Assembly: GCA_004565275.1 (NCBI GenBank)
Contig: SDOX01000005.1
Coordinates: forward strand, 542,051 to 606,050
Direction of reading: 5' to 3'
Source of the DNA: Nannochloropsis salina CCMP1776
Taxonomy: Eukaryota; Sar; Eustigmatophyceae; Eustigmatales; Monodopsidaceae
DNA length: 64,000 bases
The notes below the pieces were generated by a model. The model had not been told where the DNA came from. It did not search any database and saw only the letters and a list, made by a program, of their open reading frames with translations. The position numbers were made by a program, and so were the translations under genes. Shown piece by piece: positions 22,954 to 33,483 of the stretch (positions are counted from its first letter, which is position 1; every line of letters begins with the position of its first letter).

Positions 22954-24517
22954 ATGAATTCAGATGCGGGTGCAGGCGCCTTGGAGCAGTTCACTATTCT
23001 TGCGAAGAGCGCCAAGGGAAATGCCTGCGTAGCTCTCATTCAGCAGGTACGACGGGTGGAATAAATGTCAATCAGAAGAGCTCTCCTAGTGCGAAGAACC
23101 TTATGTTTTTCGTCTTATTCGTCGCATTGCCTGGTATTCGTTTCCTCAGGTGCTATCCACTCGTAAAATTGTCGTCTTTGGGGAGCTGTTGGCGATGCCA
23201 AATTTGGAAGCTGTAAGTTTGTGATAGAAAGACGTTTACCATGCGTTCGTGCGGTAAATGAGTCTGTGCTCAACATTCTCATATCACAGCTGCGTGGTAG
23301 CGAGCACGAGCCTTATTTGAGGCTTTTGGAGATATTTGCCTACGGGACTTACGCCGACTATCAAAGTACGTGCCTGCGCTCATTCTCCGGTCTAGACATC
23401 CGTCTCCAGCCTTTATACAACCTCATTTTCTTTCGAATGGGTTTCCACCCCTCACACGACTCTTTACGTCTCCTTCTTGGCCTATTTCTATGCCTCTCTG
23501 CCTCACACTTGGTTTCGCGTCATCACGTACCACTTCGGATTAGGACAACGCGGGACCCTCCCTCCGCTCACGCCGCCACAGCTTCGCAAACTCCAGCAAT
23601 TAACTTTGGTGACGCTGGCACAGAAACATGAGGTAGGGAAAGAAAATGTGAGAAGCAAGGCCTGAAATCGAGGGGGGAATTATTCTGCACGAGGAGTCAG
23701 GCGTTCTAGGCACTTATCCCGTGCAAACACGCCCTTCCTCTTGGCTTGGACACAAACCTGCAGAGTATTCCGTACGCCGTCCTTTTCCGCGAATTAGACA
23801 TCGACGGGGATGTGCGTGAATTGGAGGATTTGATAATAGAGAGCATCTACATGGGTGTCCTGACCGGGCGCCTGGATCAACGCGGGGGCCTCTTTCGGAT
23901 CAAAGGGGCTATCGGGAGAGACGTGCGCCTGGAGGACATCGATGGCATGATGGATAAATTGCAGAAATGGTGCGTAGCTTTCGTTCGAGAAAAGAAGCGG
24001 TGCGTGATGGTTGTCAGTATTTTAAATCCCATGCATACACTTCAGGGTCGCGAACGCAGAGACGCTGCTTACAAGTCTGGAACAGCGCATGAGGTACGCA
24101 TGCTTCCGCTCTTTTCTATCATGCTCCGGTGGAGGGGACTTTCGTCGAATGCCCTGGAAGCTTAACATGAGAACGGAAGCATTTTTTTTCTTTGCTGAGC
24201 ACTGGTAGCGCCCATGATATCTCTTTTATTTATCACACACACCTTCATGGTACGACAGCGAGATTCACGACAAACGTTGCGAGCTTGATCAGCAACGACA
24301 AGACTATAAAGAAAAACTACAGCACGCCAAAGCCCATCCTGTCCGGGGAGTGAGGGGAGGAGGAGGCGGAGCCGGTGGGTTTGGAGGTCTGGACGACGAT
24401 GACATGGAGAGTTTTCTGACCGCGGGAGCCAGTGGAGGCCGCAGGAAATTGGCAAGCGAAGGAAGATACAAGCGAAAAGGTGTACGAGAGCCCATGAGCC
24501 GCATGCGAAATAAATAA
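22954..24517 (+). CDS. CSN7: COP9 signalosome subunit 7
   Basis: CSN7 is a PCI-domain subunit of the complex that removes NEDD8 from cullin ligases. Proposed exons are 22954-23046, 23150-23212, 23290-23365, 23544-23632, 23764-23969, 24046-24093 and 24259-24517. All phases close, giving 277 residues. Key blocks are LEQFTILAKSAKGNACVALI, VVFGELLAMPNLEAL, EPYLRLLEIFAYGTYADYQ, LPPLTPPQLRKLQQLTLVTL, IPYAVLFRELDIDGDVRELE, LIIESIYMGVLTGRLDQ and IGRDVRLEDIDGMMDKLQKW. These follow the CSN7 PCI order exactly. The C-terminal tail is Gly-rich, then acidic (LDDDDMESFL), then basic, ending MSRMRNK. With six introns in 1.5 kb this is one of the most intron-dense genes here. Confidence 0.9.
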
Positions 24518-25368
24518 CGAAGAGAGGATGAGCAAATGTGTGTACAGTACGACATAGAAAGTTCGGGCTTTGCGTAAAATTGCTGTAGACCACGTTGTCC
24601 ACAATTAGAGCGTTGCCAAATTAAGAAAAACACATCTTTAGGGAACAATTTACTATGTTTTGATGTGCGCCTTCATGTTTGGCTTGGAGCTTTGAAGCTT
24701 CGGGTGGAAAGCCAGCCAGGATACCTCTGACAAATCTACGCCACGTACCGCACCCGAAGCAGTATCGTGCCCCTGCTAGCACTGAATTCCATGCTGCATA
24801 TGGTAAGGCCATATCCCCTGCCATCCACACTGTACCAGCTAGTCGTCACTGGATCTTCAATAATAAGGCCTACAAGTTGCTTTTTATTGGCACGCTGGCA
24901 ATGGGCCGCTCGATCCGATGCTTAAGCCGCTGCGGCAGCCTGAGGCTCGCCAACAATATGGCCCCGCCTCTCTTTGTTCCGGGCTCGAAGGGGTACGCTG
25001 TCACCGTGCACGGAATGACTATGCCATTGAGGCCACGTATACATCGCTTTGGATGCTGTGACGATTATGGTAGGTTTCGTGGAAACAGCCCTGGCATTCG
25101 TGCAATGAGCTTTACAGATTCACTCCAAGCCATAACTGCCGCCAAGGCCTGAAATGAGCTGTCATCCAACCTCAAAATATGTAATGCGGTATCAACAATG
25201 CCGTGCTAGACCATTCTTTTAGTAGCAATTGAGTCTGTGCATGGATGAGAATGACTTCATTGCCTGATTAAGATCCTTTTGCAGTAGCATACCCCCTTAA
25301 AAGTGCTCTGCAAACGCATCTCTATTTCTTTTCTTCAATCCACCTCCAGAGCATTATCACGGCCCACC
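24518..25368. other. Intergenic between CSN7 and the transhydrogenase-type gene
   Basis: About 850 bp. An open forward stretch at 24679-25152 has no ATG at its start, no family resemblance and no domain. Both flanking genes point right, so a 3' UTR and a promoter are expected. Confidence 0.4.
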
Positions 25369-27302
25369 ATGCTAAATAGTACAAGCACCACGCTGAGAGG
25401 GCCTTTCTCTCTTCTTGTGGGCAGGATGTCCCTCGTTCGCCGGCCAACGCCGGCGCGCAATGGGCGCGCGTTTGCCGACAGCAGCAAGTCCACGAAGGGC
25501 GAGGATAGTGATTCTCAAACTACCATCCACCCTACTTACTCGAATCCTAAGGCAACGCCCGGTGCTGTCAACTCGCAAAAGCCTGACTTTGACTTGATGG
25601 TCATTGGATCTGGTCCAGGTAAGCATCTGTAGTGCGAGGTGGCCGCCCTTCTTCTTGCTTGATCCGTGGTCGCCGCCTCGCTGGGTCACATTAATCCGTT
25701 CTCTCCGCCCGCATGTACCGGACTGTGTTGCCATATAATGATTGGTTGCCCTTTGTATGCGATCGAACGAAGCTCTGACTCATTCCTTTTCGCTCTTTGC
25801 GTCGTGCTCGTATGGCAGCCGCCCAGGCCTGTGCCATCTCCTCCAGCCGTCGCGGGAAAAAAGTGGCCGTGATCGACAAGCCGGGCATGTTGGGGGGAGT
25901 CTGCGTCAATACGGGAACCATTCCCTCCAAAACATTCCGGGAGGCCGTGCTCCACCTGACGGGCTACCGTCACCAGGGCTTCTACGGCAAGTCTTACGCT
26001 CCTGCTGGCCGAATCAGCATGGAGGGGATCCTGCACCGAGTGTCGATGGTGGTAAAAGGCGAGAAAGACGTGATGCGGAACCGATTTCGCCAGTATGGCA
26101 TCTCGCATATTTACGGCACAGCGCACTTCACGGGGGAGGAGAAGACGGTTCAAGTCACCTCCGTGGCGGTGGAGGAGGAGGAGCGTAAAAGGAGGCGAAC
26201 AGTCGGTACCGCAGGCGCGGGATTGGAAGTGGAGCCGTTCAGCAAGCCTTTCACCACGGAGAAAGCCCTGGTGGCGGTGGGAACAACGCCAGCACGACGG
26301 GCAGACTTCGATTTCGACGGTGTACACATTATCGATAGCGACGACCTCTTAAGCGGGTCGCTGCAGCGGGTGCCCCGGGAGCTCATCGTGGTGGGAGCCG
26401 GTGTGATAGGAATGGAGTACGCCAGTATGTTCAACGTCATCCCTGGGACACGCGTCACGGTGATAGATGGCAGGCCGGACGTGCTCACGTTCGCGGATAA
26501 GGAAATCATTCAATCCCTAGAGTACGAGATGAGACAGAAAGGGGCCCGCTTCTTACTCGGCGAGGAAGTGCTTAATGCGCGCGTGGAAGGCGACCACGTC
26601 GTCGCAAACATGGCGAGTGGGAAAGTTCTGCGAGGGGACTGCTTGCTGTACACCGTCGGTCGTCAAGGGAACACGGCTGGCCTCGGATTGGACAAGGCTG
26701 GTGTGGAGGTTAGCAAGCGAGGGCTGATGACTGTGAATGACAATTATCAAACATCAGTGCCGTGGCTCTATGCCGCTGGAGACTGCATCGGCTTCCCTGC
26801 GCTTGCGTCTACGTCCTCACAACAGGGGCGGATGGCGGCCCACCACATGTGGGGGGGGGACGAGGGGGATGCACTTAAAGCCTTCGGGGGCTTTCCCTAT
26901 GGTATCTACACGATCCCGGAGATATCAATGGTTGGGTACACGGAACAGCAGCTTACGCAGCAAAAAATACCGTACGAAATGGGCGTGGCTCGGTATGACG
27001 AACTGGCCAAGGGCCAGATGATGGGTGGCAGCAGCGGCATGCTCAAGGTGCTGTTCCACGCGGAAACGCTGAAGATCCTCGGCGTCCACTGCATGGGCGA
27101 AAGCGCGACAGAGATCGTGCATGTGGGCCAAGTGGCGATGGACATGGGGATGGACATGCATTTCCTGACGGAGAACGTCTTCAATTATCCGACCTTCGCC
27201 GAATCATACCGTGTGGCAGCCTTTAATGGCTTAAAACGCCTGGCCTTGGCAGGGTACACCGACGTGTCACAACATCAGCACGAAGGTGCAGCTTTACCGT
27301 GA
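25369..27302 (+). CDS. sthA: Soluble pyridine nucleotide transhydrogenase-type flavoprotein (SthA-like)
   Basis: SthA-type enzymes move hydride between NADPH and NAD+. Proposed exons are 25369-25618 and 25819-27302 (phase 1), 577 residues. The first ~70 residues are Ser/Thr/Arg-rich, consistent with an organelle presequence. The FAD site follows (DFDLMVIGSGP, then KKVAVIDK). The motif GGVCVNTGTIPSKTFREAV keeps only the first redox Cys; Thr stands where dihydrolipoamide dehydrogenase has its second Cys, as in bacterial SthA. A second nucleotide fold (ELIVVGAGVIGMEYASMF), the FAD loop PWLYAAGDCIGFPALAST, and the dimerisation domain (GIYTIPEISMVGYTEQQL, HCMGESATEIVHVGQ) are intact. Dihydrolipoamide dehydrogenase is excluded by the missing Cys and the GTIPSK form. 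Confidence 0.87.
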
Positions 27303-27469
27303 GGTGCCTAAGGTAGGAGGTAATGTAGAAAAGTGGAACTGAAATGGTTTTTTGAATGGAAAACAGATGCTCTAAGTCTGTGTGGAAAGAAAGGCACAAG
27401 CAAACAGCCGTACAAAGTAAATGGAAGGATATGTTTCCTACACTCCTGCTTCTCTAATCATCACACTGT

Positions 27470-29797
27470 TTAATTTTTTTTGGGCATGATTTTACCTTTT
27501 TGGTTACGCAAACAGCGGCTTCTATAAAATTTAACTCTGCGATAATTTTCCGTGTTTGGACACAAACGTTGAAATTTTCCGAGACCGCCCCTCTGCATCA
27601 CGACATTTATCGTGTCGACGAGCAGAGTCTCCTTCACTTCATGGTCCAATGTGTACTCTCGCGCCAAGGAAGGAGATGAATTAACCTCCAGCAACCATGG
27701 CCGGAGGTCCGAATCTAGTAAGACATCGAATCCGAATAACTCGAATGTCCCTGGCTGTGGAGGAATAGAATCCTCTACACACACTAAACTCTTGAGAACT
27801 AACATCCCAATGTCGTTCCAAAGTGTCGCAGTATTTACTTTGTAAACGTTCTCAAGCACGTACCACAAAAAGGTCAGACGTAGCTTGCTTCCACCCACAT
27901 GCATAGGAGGTACCATGCACAAAGGATGGTTGGATGGAAGCGGTGAGTCTCTCGTAGTGTGGCTGGTTTGGACGCTGCTATTGCTGATATGGGCTCGATG
28001 ATCGTCAAGGTCGTGGAGCTGGAATGGAGCCGTGCAAAAGCGTGCAAACCCTTCCACATGGAGAAATGCCTCCAATGATGGCTGGAATGAGGTTACGAGT
28101 ACGAAGAGCCGCAGGTCAAACTTGAATCCGTTCAAAAGGAAGGGGTGGGTCACGTAGCGCTGAATCACGGCCGGCTCGCAATAGAGAAGTTGTGACAAAT
28201 CATCGAGCACTTTGATCCCCCGCCCTCGCGAAGACTGAACTGGTTTGAGTACCCAGATATTTTTGGAGCGCTTTGTTTTTTCCTCTCCTGGATGGCCATG
28301 AAACGTTGCCAGGAAGCTGGTATAGGAGTGGGGCAAGGCAAAAGTTTGTGGCATGATATCAAAAAAGGAACGGTCACGCTTCTCTTCGTGGCCCACAACG
28401 CACATAGCTTCAGGCGCTGATAAGACAAGGGTTTCAGCTTGCCTTTCGGGTGCCGACTTTAGCCCTCGCTTTGATCCATTGCAGCAGAGGAGCAGGTAGC
28501 GGGTAATGTGCCGGACCAGGAAGTCCTTGCGCGTGAGCTCTCGCGATCCAGGAATGTGGTTCACTCGTTGGCCCGCAAGCAAAGAGGCATAGTTAATTTG
28601 TGACTTACCCCAAGTCCAAAGGAGATGCCATGTTGCCGTTTTATTTTCTTCCCTAAATGCATCGGCGTTTCTATTCCTGTCGTCGTCGTCTTGAGGCCAC
28701 CGCCGCCAGTCGGGAAATGCCCCCTCGAAAACGTCGGTTACAATTGAACGAACCTCTGAGCGACCTGAAGAGCTGCCAAGTCGGAAGTAGAAAATATTAC
28801 CAGATGAAGAAACGAGCCTAGTTGTTATCCTGGCTTGCTCTCGGAACTTTCTGCTTCCAACCTCTTCCTTCGGGTCAGATGAAGGAGGGTCCTGACTCGA
28901 AATTCTCAACGCCTTCCAAGGCGAATGATTCGATGTAGAATGCGTTTCTGACGATGAGGGCTTTGTAATTGGTACAAGGAGCGTCGTTGGGCAACTTTTG
29001 ATAGGCGCTGTACGCTTTAAGTCGCAGGAGTCTGCTTGCAATGAAATAGGAGACTGATGGCGACACGATGACTCCTTTGAGTATGATGTTTGTGTAGGGG
29101 TGAAGCGAGGTGATAGAGCACGCTGTTTACTGTGAAATGCTTCCACTCTTTCGCTTTCACCTTTTCCTCTTCTTTGCCAGGCGTTACATTGCTGCATGCG
29201 GGCCCGAGCGGGAGCGCGACCGTAGCGTCCACCTCGCGCTGGATTTTTGGGCTGGGAAAAGTGGATCGCCGACGAGAAAAAGTCAGAAACCTCCTCTATC
29301 AGTATATAATTTGCATCCTCAAGTTGATGCGAAGGAGTGAATAGTGGTATGGAGCCTTTCTGGTCAATGGTACGTGGAGAAGCGGGCTTCTGAGTTGGTG
29401 TCTGCGTTCCTGCTGGAAGCCTCATGCCAGACATATGTCGAAATACCGCCCTGGATTGCTCTATCAATTGACATAAGGATAATGCTTTGCTTATTCTGTT
29501 ATTGATGGTATGTTTTCGTCTGTGCATTTCTTGGATCATGGCATCTATTTGGCGGCGTGCATAAGCGCAAAACGGGCCACTTGCTTTCTGGCCCATCTGT
29601 CCCGTGTTCTCCCCATGTGACGACCCACCATTGATTAGAATTTGCTTGCAAAGTTTACTTAAACTTTGCCTCAGTATTTCTATTTGCATGCAGTGCAATT
29701 GGTCAAGGCGCAACAAGGGAAATCCCGACAAGTCAGGGTTGGCCTCGTCGGTTTTCGCGGACTGCTGGTCGAACAATTTGTTCACTGCTCGTGCCAT
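27470..29797 (-). CDS. TTLL: Tubulin-tyrosine-ligase-like (TTLL) polyglutamylase/ligase
   Basis: TTLL enzymes add Glu, Gly or Tyr to tubulin tails, mostly on axonemes and centrioles. One long exon gives about 775 residues from the ATG at 29797. Residues 1-400 are Ser/Lys-rich with no domain. The catalytic domain occupies about 400-760: QRVNHIPGSRELTRKDFL, MPQTFALPHSYTSFL, NIWVLKPVQSSRGRGIKVL (ATP-binding Lys and Gly-rich loop), AVIQRYVTHPFLLNGFKFDLRLFVLVTS, and the metal/ATP block FGFDVLLDSDLRPWLLEVNSSPSLA. All ATP-grasp residues expected of an active enzyme are visible. The TTLL subclass cannot be fixed by eye. A 5' non-coding or coding exon upstream is possible. Confidence 0.9.
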   Translation of the reverse strand: MARAVNKLFDQQSAKTDEANPDLSGFPLLRLDQLHCMQIEILRQSLSKLCKQILINGGSSHGENTGQMGQKASGPFCAYARRQIDAMIQEMHRRKHTINNRISKALSLCQLIEQSRAVFRHMSGMRLPAGTQTPTQKPASPRTIDQKGSIPLFTPSHQLEDANYILIEEVSDFFSSAIHFSQPKNPARGGRYGRAPARARMQQCNAWQRRGKGESERVEAFHSKQRALSPRFTPTQTSYSKESSCRHQSPISLQADSCDLKRTAPIKSCPTTLLVPITKPSSSETHSTSNHSPWKALRISSQDPPSSDPKEEVGSRKFREQARITTRLVSSSGNIFYFRLGSSSGRSEVRSIVTDVFEGAFPDWRRWPQDDDDRNRNADAFREENKTATWHLLWTWGKSQINYASLLAGQRVNHIPGSRELTRKDFLVRHITRYLLLCCNGSKRGLKSAPERQAETLVLSAPEAMCVVGHEEKRDRSFFDIMPQTFALPHSYTSFLATFHGHPGEEKTKRSKNIWVLKPVQSSRGRGIKVLDDLSQLLYCEPAVIQRYVTHPFLLNGFKFDLRLFVLVTSFQPSLEAFLHVEGFARFCTAPFQLHDLDDHRAHISNSSVQTSHTTRDSPLPSNHPLCMVPPMHVGGSKLRLTFLWYVLENVYKVNTATLWNDIGMLVLKSLVCVEDSIPPQPGTFELFGFDVLLDSDLRPWLLEVNSSPSLAREYTLDHEVKETLLVDTINVVMQRGGLGKFQRLCPNTENYRRVKFYRSRCLRNQKGKIMPKKN

Positions 29798-31018
29798 ACG
29801 CCTATTCTTGAAAAGCAAGGAGACAAGAGCAAAAATTACATTTATATATGGATTACTTTTTCATGCACGATACACCAACAAAAACCCTCAAAACACTCTC
29901 CAAAAGGCGCAAAAAGTTTTGGAAACGAGGCCTCTCGATCCGTTGACGGCGGCCCCTCTAACCGAGCGGCTCGGGGCCGGGAGGTTGCTTTAAGTATAGG
30001 TATATTGGCTCATCTTGCACACACTTCCACTTAACGCGTCCTTTCCAGCTGCCCCCTCGTCGAGTCCTGTACGGGAACAGGAAGGACAAGGTGACAGCTG
30101 TTCTCTTTCCTATATTGCTGTGTGCTCTACCCCTGTATTATTTTGGTATTGCTTCAGGTCACTATCTTCTTGGAGCTTGTCGCGTGCAAAGTCTTCGTGA
30201 CGGGAAGATCCAGTTTTGATGTCAGGTCGGCTCGCTTTGCTGGTTTGCCCATTGCAAACAAATACAAATCCTCTTTGGCTTGGGATTGTTAAAGCACAAA
30301 TTTGCAGTCTGTCACTTTGCATTCATTGTTCTCCCGTCATTGACAGGGGTTGGTGACAGTCCATCACACTGCAATCTTCAGCACAAAGGTCTGGTCCTCG
30401 AGGTACGACAATGGGAATCGGCTCAGAGGCCGTCGCTGAGGTAGGGAGCGGCACAAGCAGCGCACCGTGTGGCAGCAACTCAGCAAGCCCAATGATGCCT
30501 GTCGTGACTGCGAGTCAGGTATGGACGCGCACTGGGGCTCGATGGCGATGTGAAATTTGTGTTGGCATGTCTGTCTCTTGCGCGACGTTCTCTAGAAGCA
30601 TCGAATTTTCTCTGTAGATCTCCTTACTCCTCCTTGCTACATACATTTACTACTTTTTCCTCCTTTGCACTATTGAACGTCCTCTTCTTGGCTACCCGCG
30701 AGTTCCCTCGATGTGTTGCACATTCTTGCCACGTCCTATGCGGGAGCTTACCATTTTCTACTGATAGGAGTTGGGGTAGTGTGACCTCCTTCATCCCTTT
30801 GTCGCGTCTTTCGAGACAAACATGTAGTCCCCAATATCTTTCAGTGATTTTCATGTGTTAACTATCTCAGGAATGATAGATAAACACATATATCAGGAAT
30901 GATAGATTGTCTATTGTAAACTTTAGACCGAATGTTCAGGCTGGGCGTTTTTGACGAGATTCTTCCCCTCGTCTTCTTATCAACCCATTAGAACGCGGCT
31001 GGGAGCGTAGCAGGCTCT
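29798..31018. other. Head-to-head spacer between TTLL and MYB genes
   Basis: About 1.2 kb. A forward ATG frame at 30411-30518 ends at a GTATGG donor-like site and reads as a Ser/Ala/Gly-rich N-terminus (MGIGSEAVAEVGSGTSS). It could be a first exon of the MYB gene, but its phase does not join the TAG or CAG acceptors just before 31019, so it is not called. A short direct repeat lies at 30867-30907. Confidence 0.4.
30867..30907. repeat. Direct repeat TCAGGAATGATAGAT, two copies
   Basis: Two perfect 15-bp copies lie at 30867-30881 and 30893-30907, start-to-start distance 26 bp, about 110 bp before the MYB ATG. The position and spacing would suit a paired regulatory site or a small duplication. 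Confidence 0.7.
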
Positions 31019-32704
31019 ATGCTACCTGTAAGTTGCGTGGCCTCCGCTGCGATCGCCCCTCAAACTTTATCGACGACAGTGGGAGTCGCTGCCAGCGCCC
31101 CTGCAGCGTCCCCAACGACCTCGAAGCTGCACAAAGGCACGTCTTCTATGACCCAACTCGGCGAAACCGGTCGAGAGAACACGGGTCGATGGACTTGCGA
31201 GGAACATGTTTTGTTTTTAAAAGGCTTGGAGATGCACGGGAAAGGCTGGAAAAAAATTGCCAAATTGATTAAAACCCGGACCGTTGTACAGATCCGGACC
31301 CACGCGCAGAAATATTTCCAAAAATTGGCAAAAGCGAAGAAAAATGGGCACCATGGGGACATGCTTGGAATGGAAGGCACACGATTCGGGGGAAAGCGTG
31401 TGAAGTTCACTGGGAAACGGCGAGGGTTGGTCTACGGTAGTTACTTGGTCGGTGCGGAGGCGACTTCCGCAGCCATCTCTCCTGCCTTGCAGTCCTACAT
31501 GCCCGGGTCTTGGGCCGGGCGCGAGGAAGGGGAAGCGCTGTCGGATAAGGAGGAGGACGCCGCCATCGAGAAAGGGCTTTATCGATTTCTGTCTCCCGTC
31601 GTATTGGACGCTGCGGTGAGTAACCTGGACGCGACCGCGCCGGAAGTTTTGCCTCCGAGCACACCGGGAACAGGAGTGCACGCCAACGGGGCGGTGGGGG
31701 TAGACGGCGAGACGACGGAGGAGGATGGGAGCAGCGGCGGGGACAACGTGGACGTCAGTGAGACAAACGAGGACGCTGACTCCTCGTCGGGCGAGCCCCT
31801 GCCGCGCTTGGCCCGCGTCACGAATGACATGTATGAGCGATGTGGTGTGCCCACCTGGTTTATGAAGGGCGGGGATATCGAAGAGCTCTTGGCCGATGCT
31901 GCCGCGATCGACTGGCACGAGGACTCCGGGGGAGACGCGGTTAAGGCTGAAGAGCGCGGGGCGAGCATTTTGAACGCCAATATTGAGAATTCCGCCCAAG
32001 CTCAGAGCCACAGGAATGGCGAGAAAGTGGCCGTTCTGAATAGGGTCGCAGCCGTGAAAGAGGCAGGAGAGATTTCCGCGGACAGTTCTTACATAAAATC
32101 GGGTGGCAGCCAATGCGTCAACTACCCTCCTACGACCAACACCATCGATGGCAAGCGCAGCAACATGAATTCGGGGCCGTCGCTGCCAACCGCGAATGGA
32201 CGGAACGGTGCAGCCTCAGGACGATGCGTCACAGGGCGTGGACAGCAGCAGAAGAAAAAGCAGCGAAAAACACAAGAATCTGGGAAACACGGCAAGCAGC
32301 AGTTTGTGACCAAGCACAGCGCCCCTACGGGAGACATGTGCCAGTCAAAGGCAGGCGCTGGCACGATCGTCCTTCAAGGGGATATCAACTGCTTTGCATC
32401 TTTGGACCCGCACCATGTTGAACTTAAGGAGGAGCATTCCCACCACGAGCTACGTTTGGAAGAGTTGCAGCAAAGCGGCGTCGACGATGACACGTTCGCA
32501 CACATGGATTTCTTGGCGAAGGACGAGGCGCCCGTGGACCATCACGCAGGCCACCTCCACACCATCTCTACGCACGATGACGTGCATAGTCATGCCGACC
32601 ATGACGTTCATATGCGCAACTATGACGTCTTTTGGAAAAATACGGTACCTGACGGCGACCATGGGTTGCTGCTCGATGATTTTGACTGCGGAATCGAATT
32701 TTGA
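31019..32704 (+). CDS. Single-MYB transcription factor, SHAQKYF class
   Basis: A DNA-binding regulator. The open frame from the ATG at 31019 gives 561 residues; Met44 (MTQLGETG) is an alternative start. The MYB repeat (about residues 56-105) reads GRWTCEEHVLFLKGLEMHG, GWKKIAKLIKTRTVVQIRTH, then AQKYFQKL. The THAQKYF helix defines the plant/stramenopile circadian-type (CCA1/REVEILLE-like) single-MYB class. A basic segment follows (GKRVKFTGKRRGLVYG). The rest is acidic and Ser/Gly-rich, and the C-terminus is His/Asp-rich (HHAGHLHTISTHDDVHSHAD), perhaps an activation or metal-binding tail. A separate first exon upstream is possible but unproven. Confidence 0.85.
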   Translation: MLPVSCVASAAIAPQTLSTTVGVAASAPAASPTTSKLHKGTSSMTQLGETGRENTGRWTCEEHVLFLKGLEMHGKGWKKIAKLIKTRTVVQIRTHAQKYFQKLAKAKKNGHHGDMLGMEGTRFGGKRVKFTGKRRGLVYGSYLVGAEATSAAISPALQSYMPGSWAGREEGEALSDKEEDAAIEKGLYRFLSPVVLDAAVSNLDATAPEVLPPSTPGTGVHANGAVGVDGETTEEDGSSGGDNVDVSETNEDADSSSGEPLPRLARVTNDMYERCGVPTWFMKGGDIEELLADAAAIDWHEDSGGDAVKAEERGASILNANIENSAQAQSHRNGEKVAVLNRVAAVKEAGEISADSSYIKSGGSQCVNYPPTTNTIDGKRSNMNSGPSLPTANGRNGAASGRCVTGRGQQQKKKQRKTQESGKHGKQQFVTKHSAPTGDMCQSKAGAGTIVLQGDINCFASLDPHHVELKEEHSHHELRLEELQQSGVDDDTFAHMDFLAKDEAPVDHHAGHLHTISTHDDVHSHADHDVHMRNYDVFWKNTVPDGDHGLLLDDFDCGIEF

Positions 32705-33483
32705 AGGTCCAAGTCTATTGGGGGGTCATGTAAACGACGGCATGTGAATTGTACGTGTGCAGATTGTGCCTCGAATTGATTCTTTTTTAACGCTTTTTAC
32801 TTGAAGTGTGGAGAGTGAGAAGCGCTGATCGAAACATTGCAAAGCAAGAAATGAGATGGACGGATTTGCGGAGGTGGTGTCAGACAAGAATGTGATAAAT
32901 GGAGGATGCGCTGAAGAATAGAGGAAAAGAATGAGCGTGGAAGAAGGTAACGAAAAGAGTGATTCCTTTTAGGGGTCTGATCCTGGTGTACTGTAAGTAA
33001 GGCCGGTTGACATCGAATCACAGCATGCAAGCAACTTTCGCATCATTCTTAGCGAAGTAAGGTGAGACGAGAACAATTACATTTTAACGGCACAATGGCG
33101 TGAGATCGCTGCAGAGCAAGTTTTCACATTGTAAATTGCGCATCCGGGAATTTGTTGGGATTAAAGTTCTATTTCGTTGTGTCACCGCTCAGGTGGCACA
33201 TCGCAAGCCTGCTGCCCGACGAATTTTAGCGGAGACTCTCAAGAGTTATTGCACACGGCGCCTGCTTCTTTGTCCGAGTCTCAATTACCGCAGAGCTCCA
33301 GTTTTCCCCCGCTTGACGTGATTTTTTTTTCTTCAAGTTTGCGAAGAAAAATGAAAACAAGAGCGCCATCGCATTTGGTGACTATAAATAATATCTTTTT
33401 ATGTCTCGCAGAAGATCGCGTGTTTTATTTGTACATCAATACGTCCACTCCATTCCTCATTACACACTTGATCGACGATGGTG
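32705..33483. other. Tail-to-tail spacer between MYB and CEP295-like genes
   Basis: About 780 bp, AT-rich toward the right. It should contain both 3' UTRs. No feature beyond short frames is seen. Confidence 0.4.

Noticed and set aside
24679-25152. Forward open frame of 157 codons
   Set aside because: No ATG at its start, no family resemblance and no splice signals that would attach it to a neighbour.
30411-30518. Candidate first exon of the MYB gene
   Set aside because: A GTATGG donor ends it in phase 0, but the acceptors before 31019 join in a frame that stops; left uncalled.
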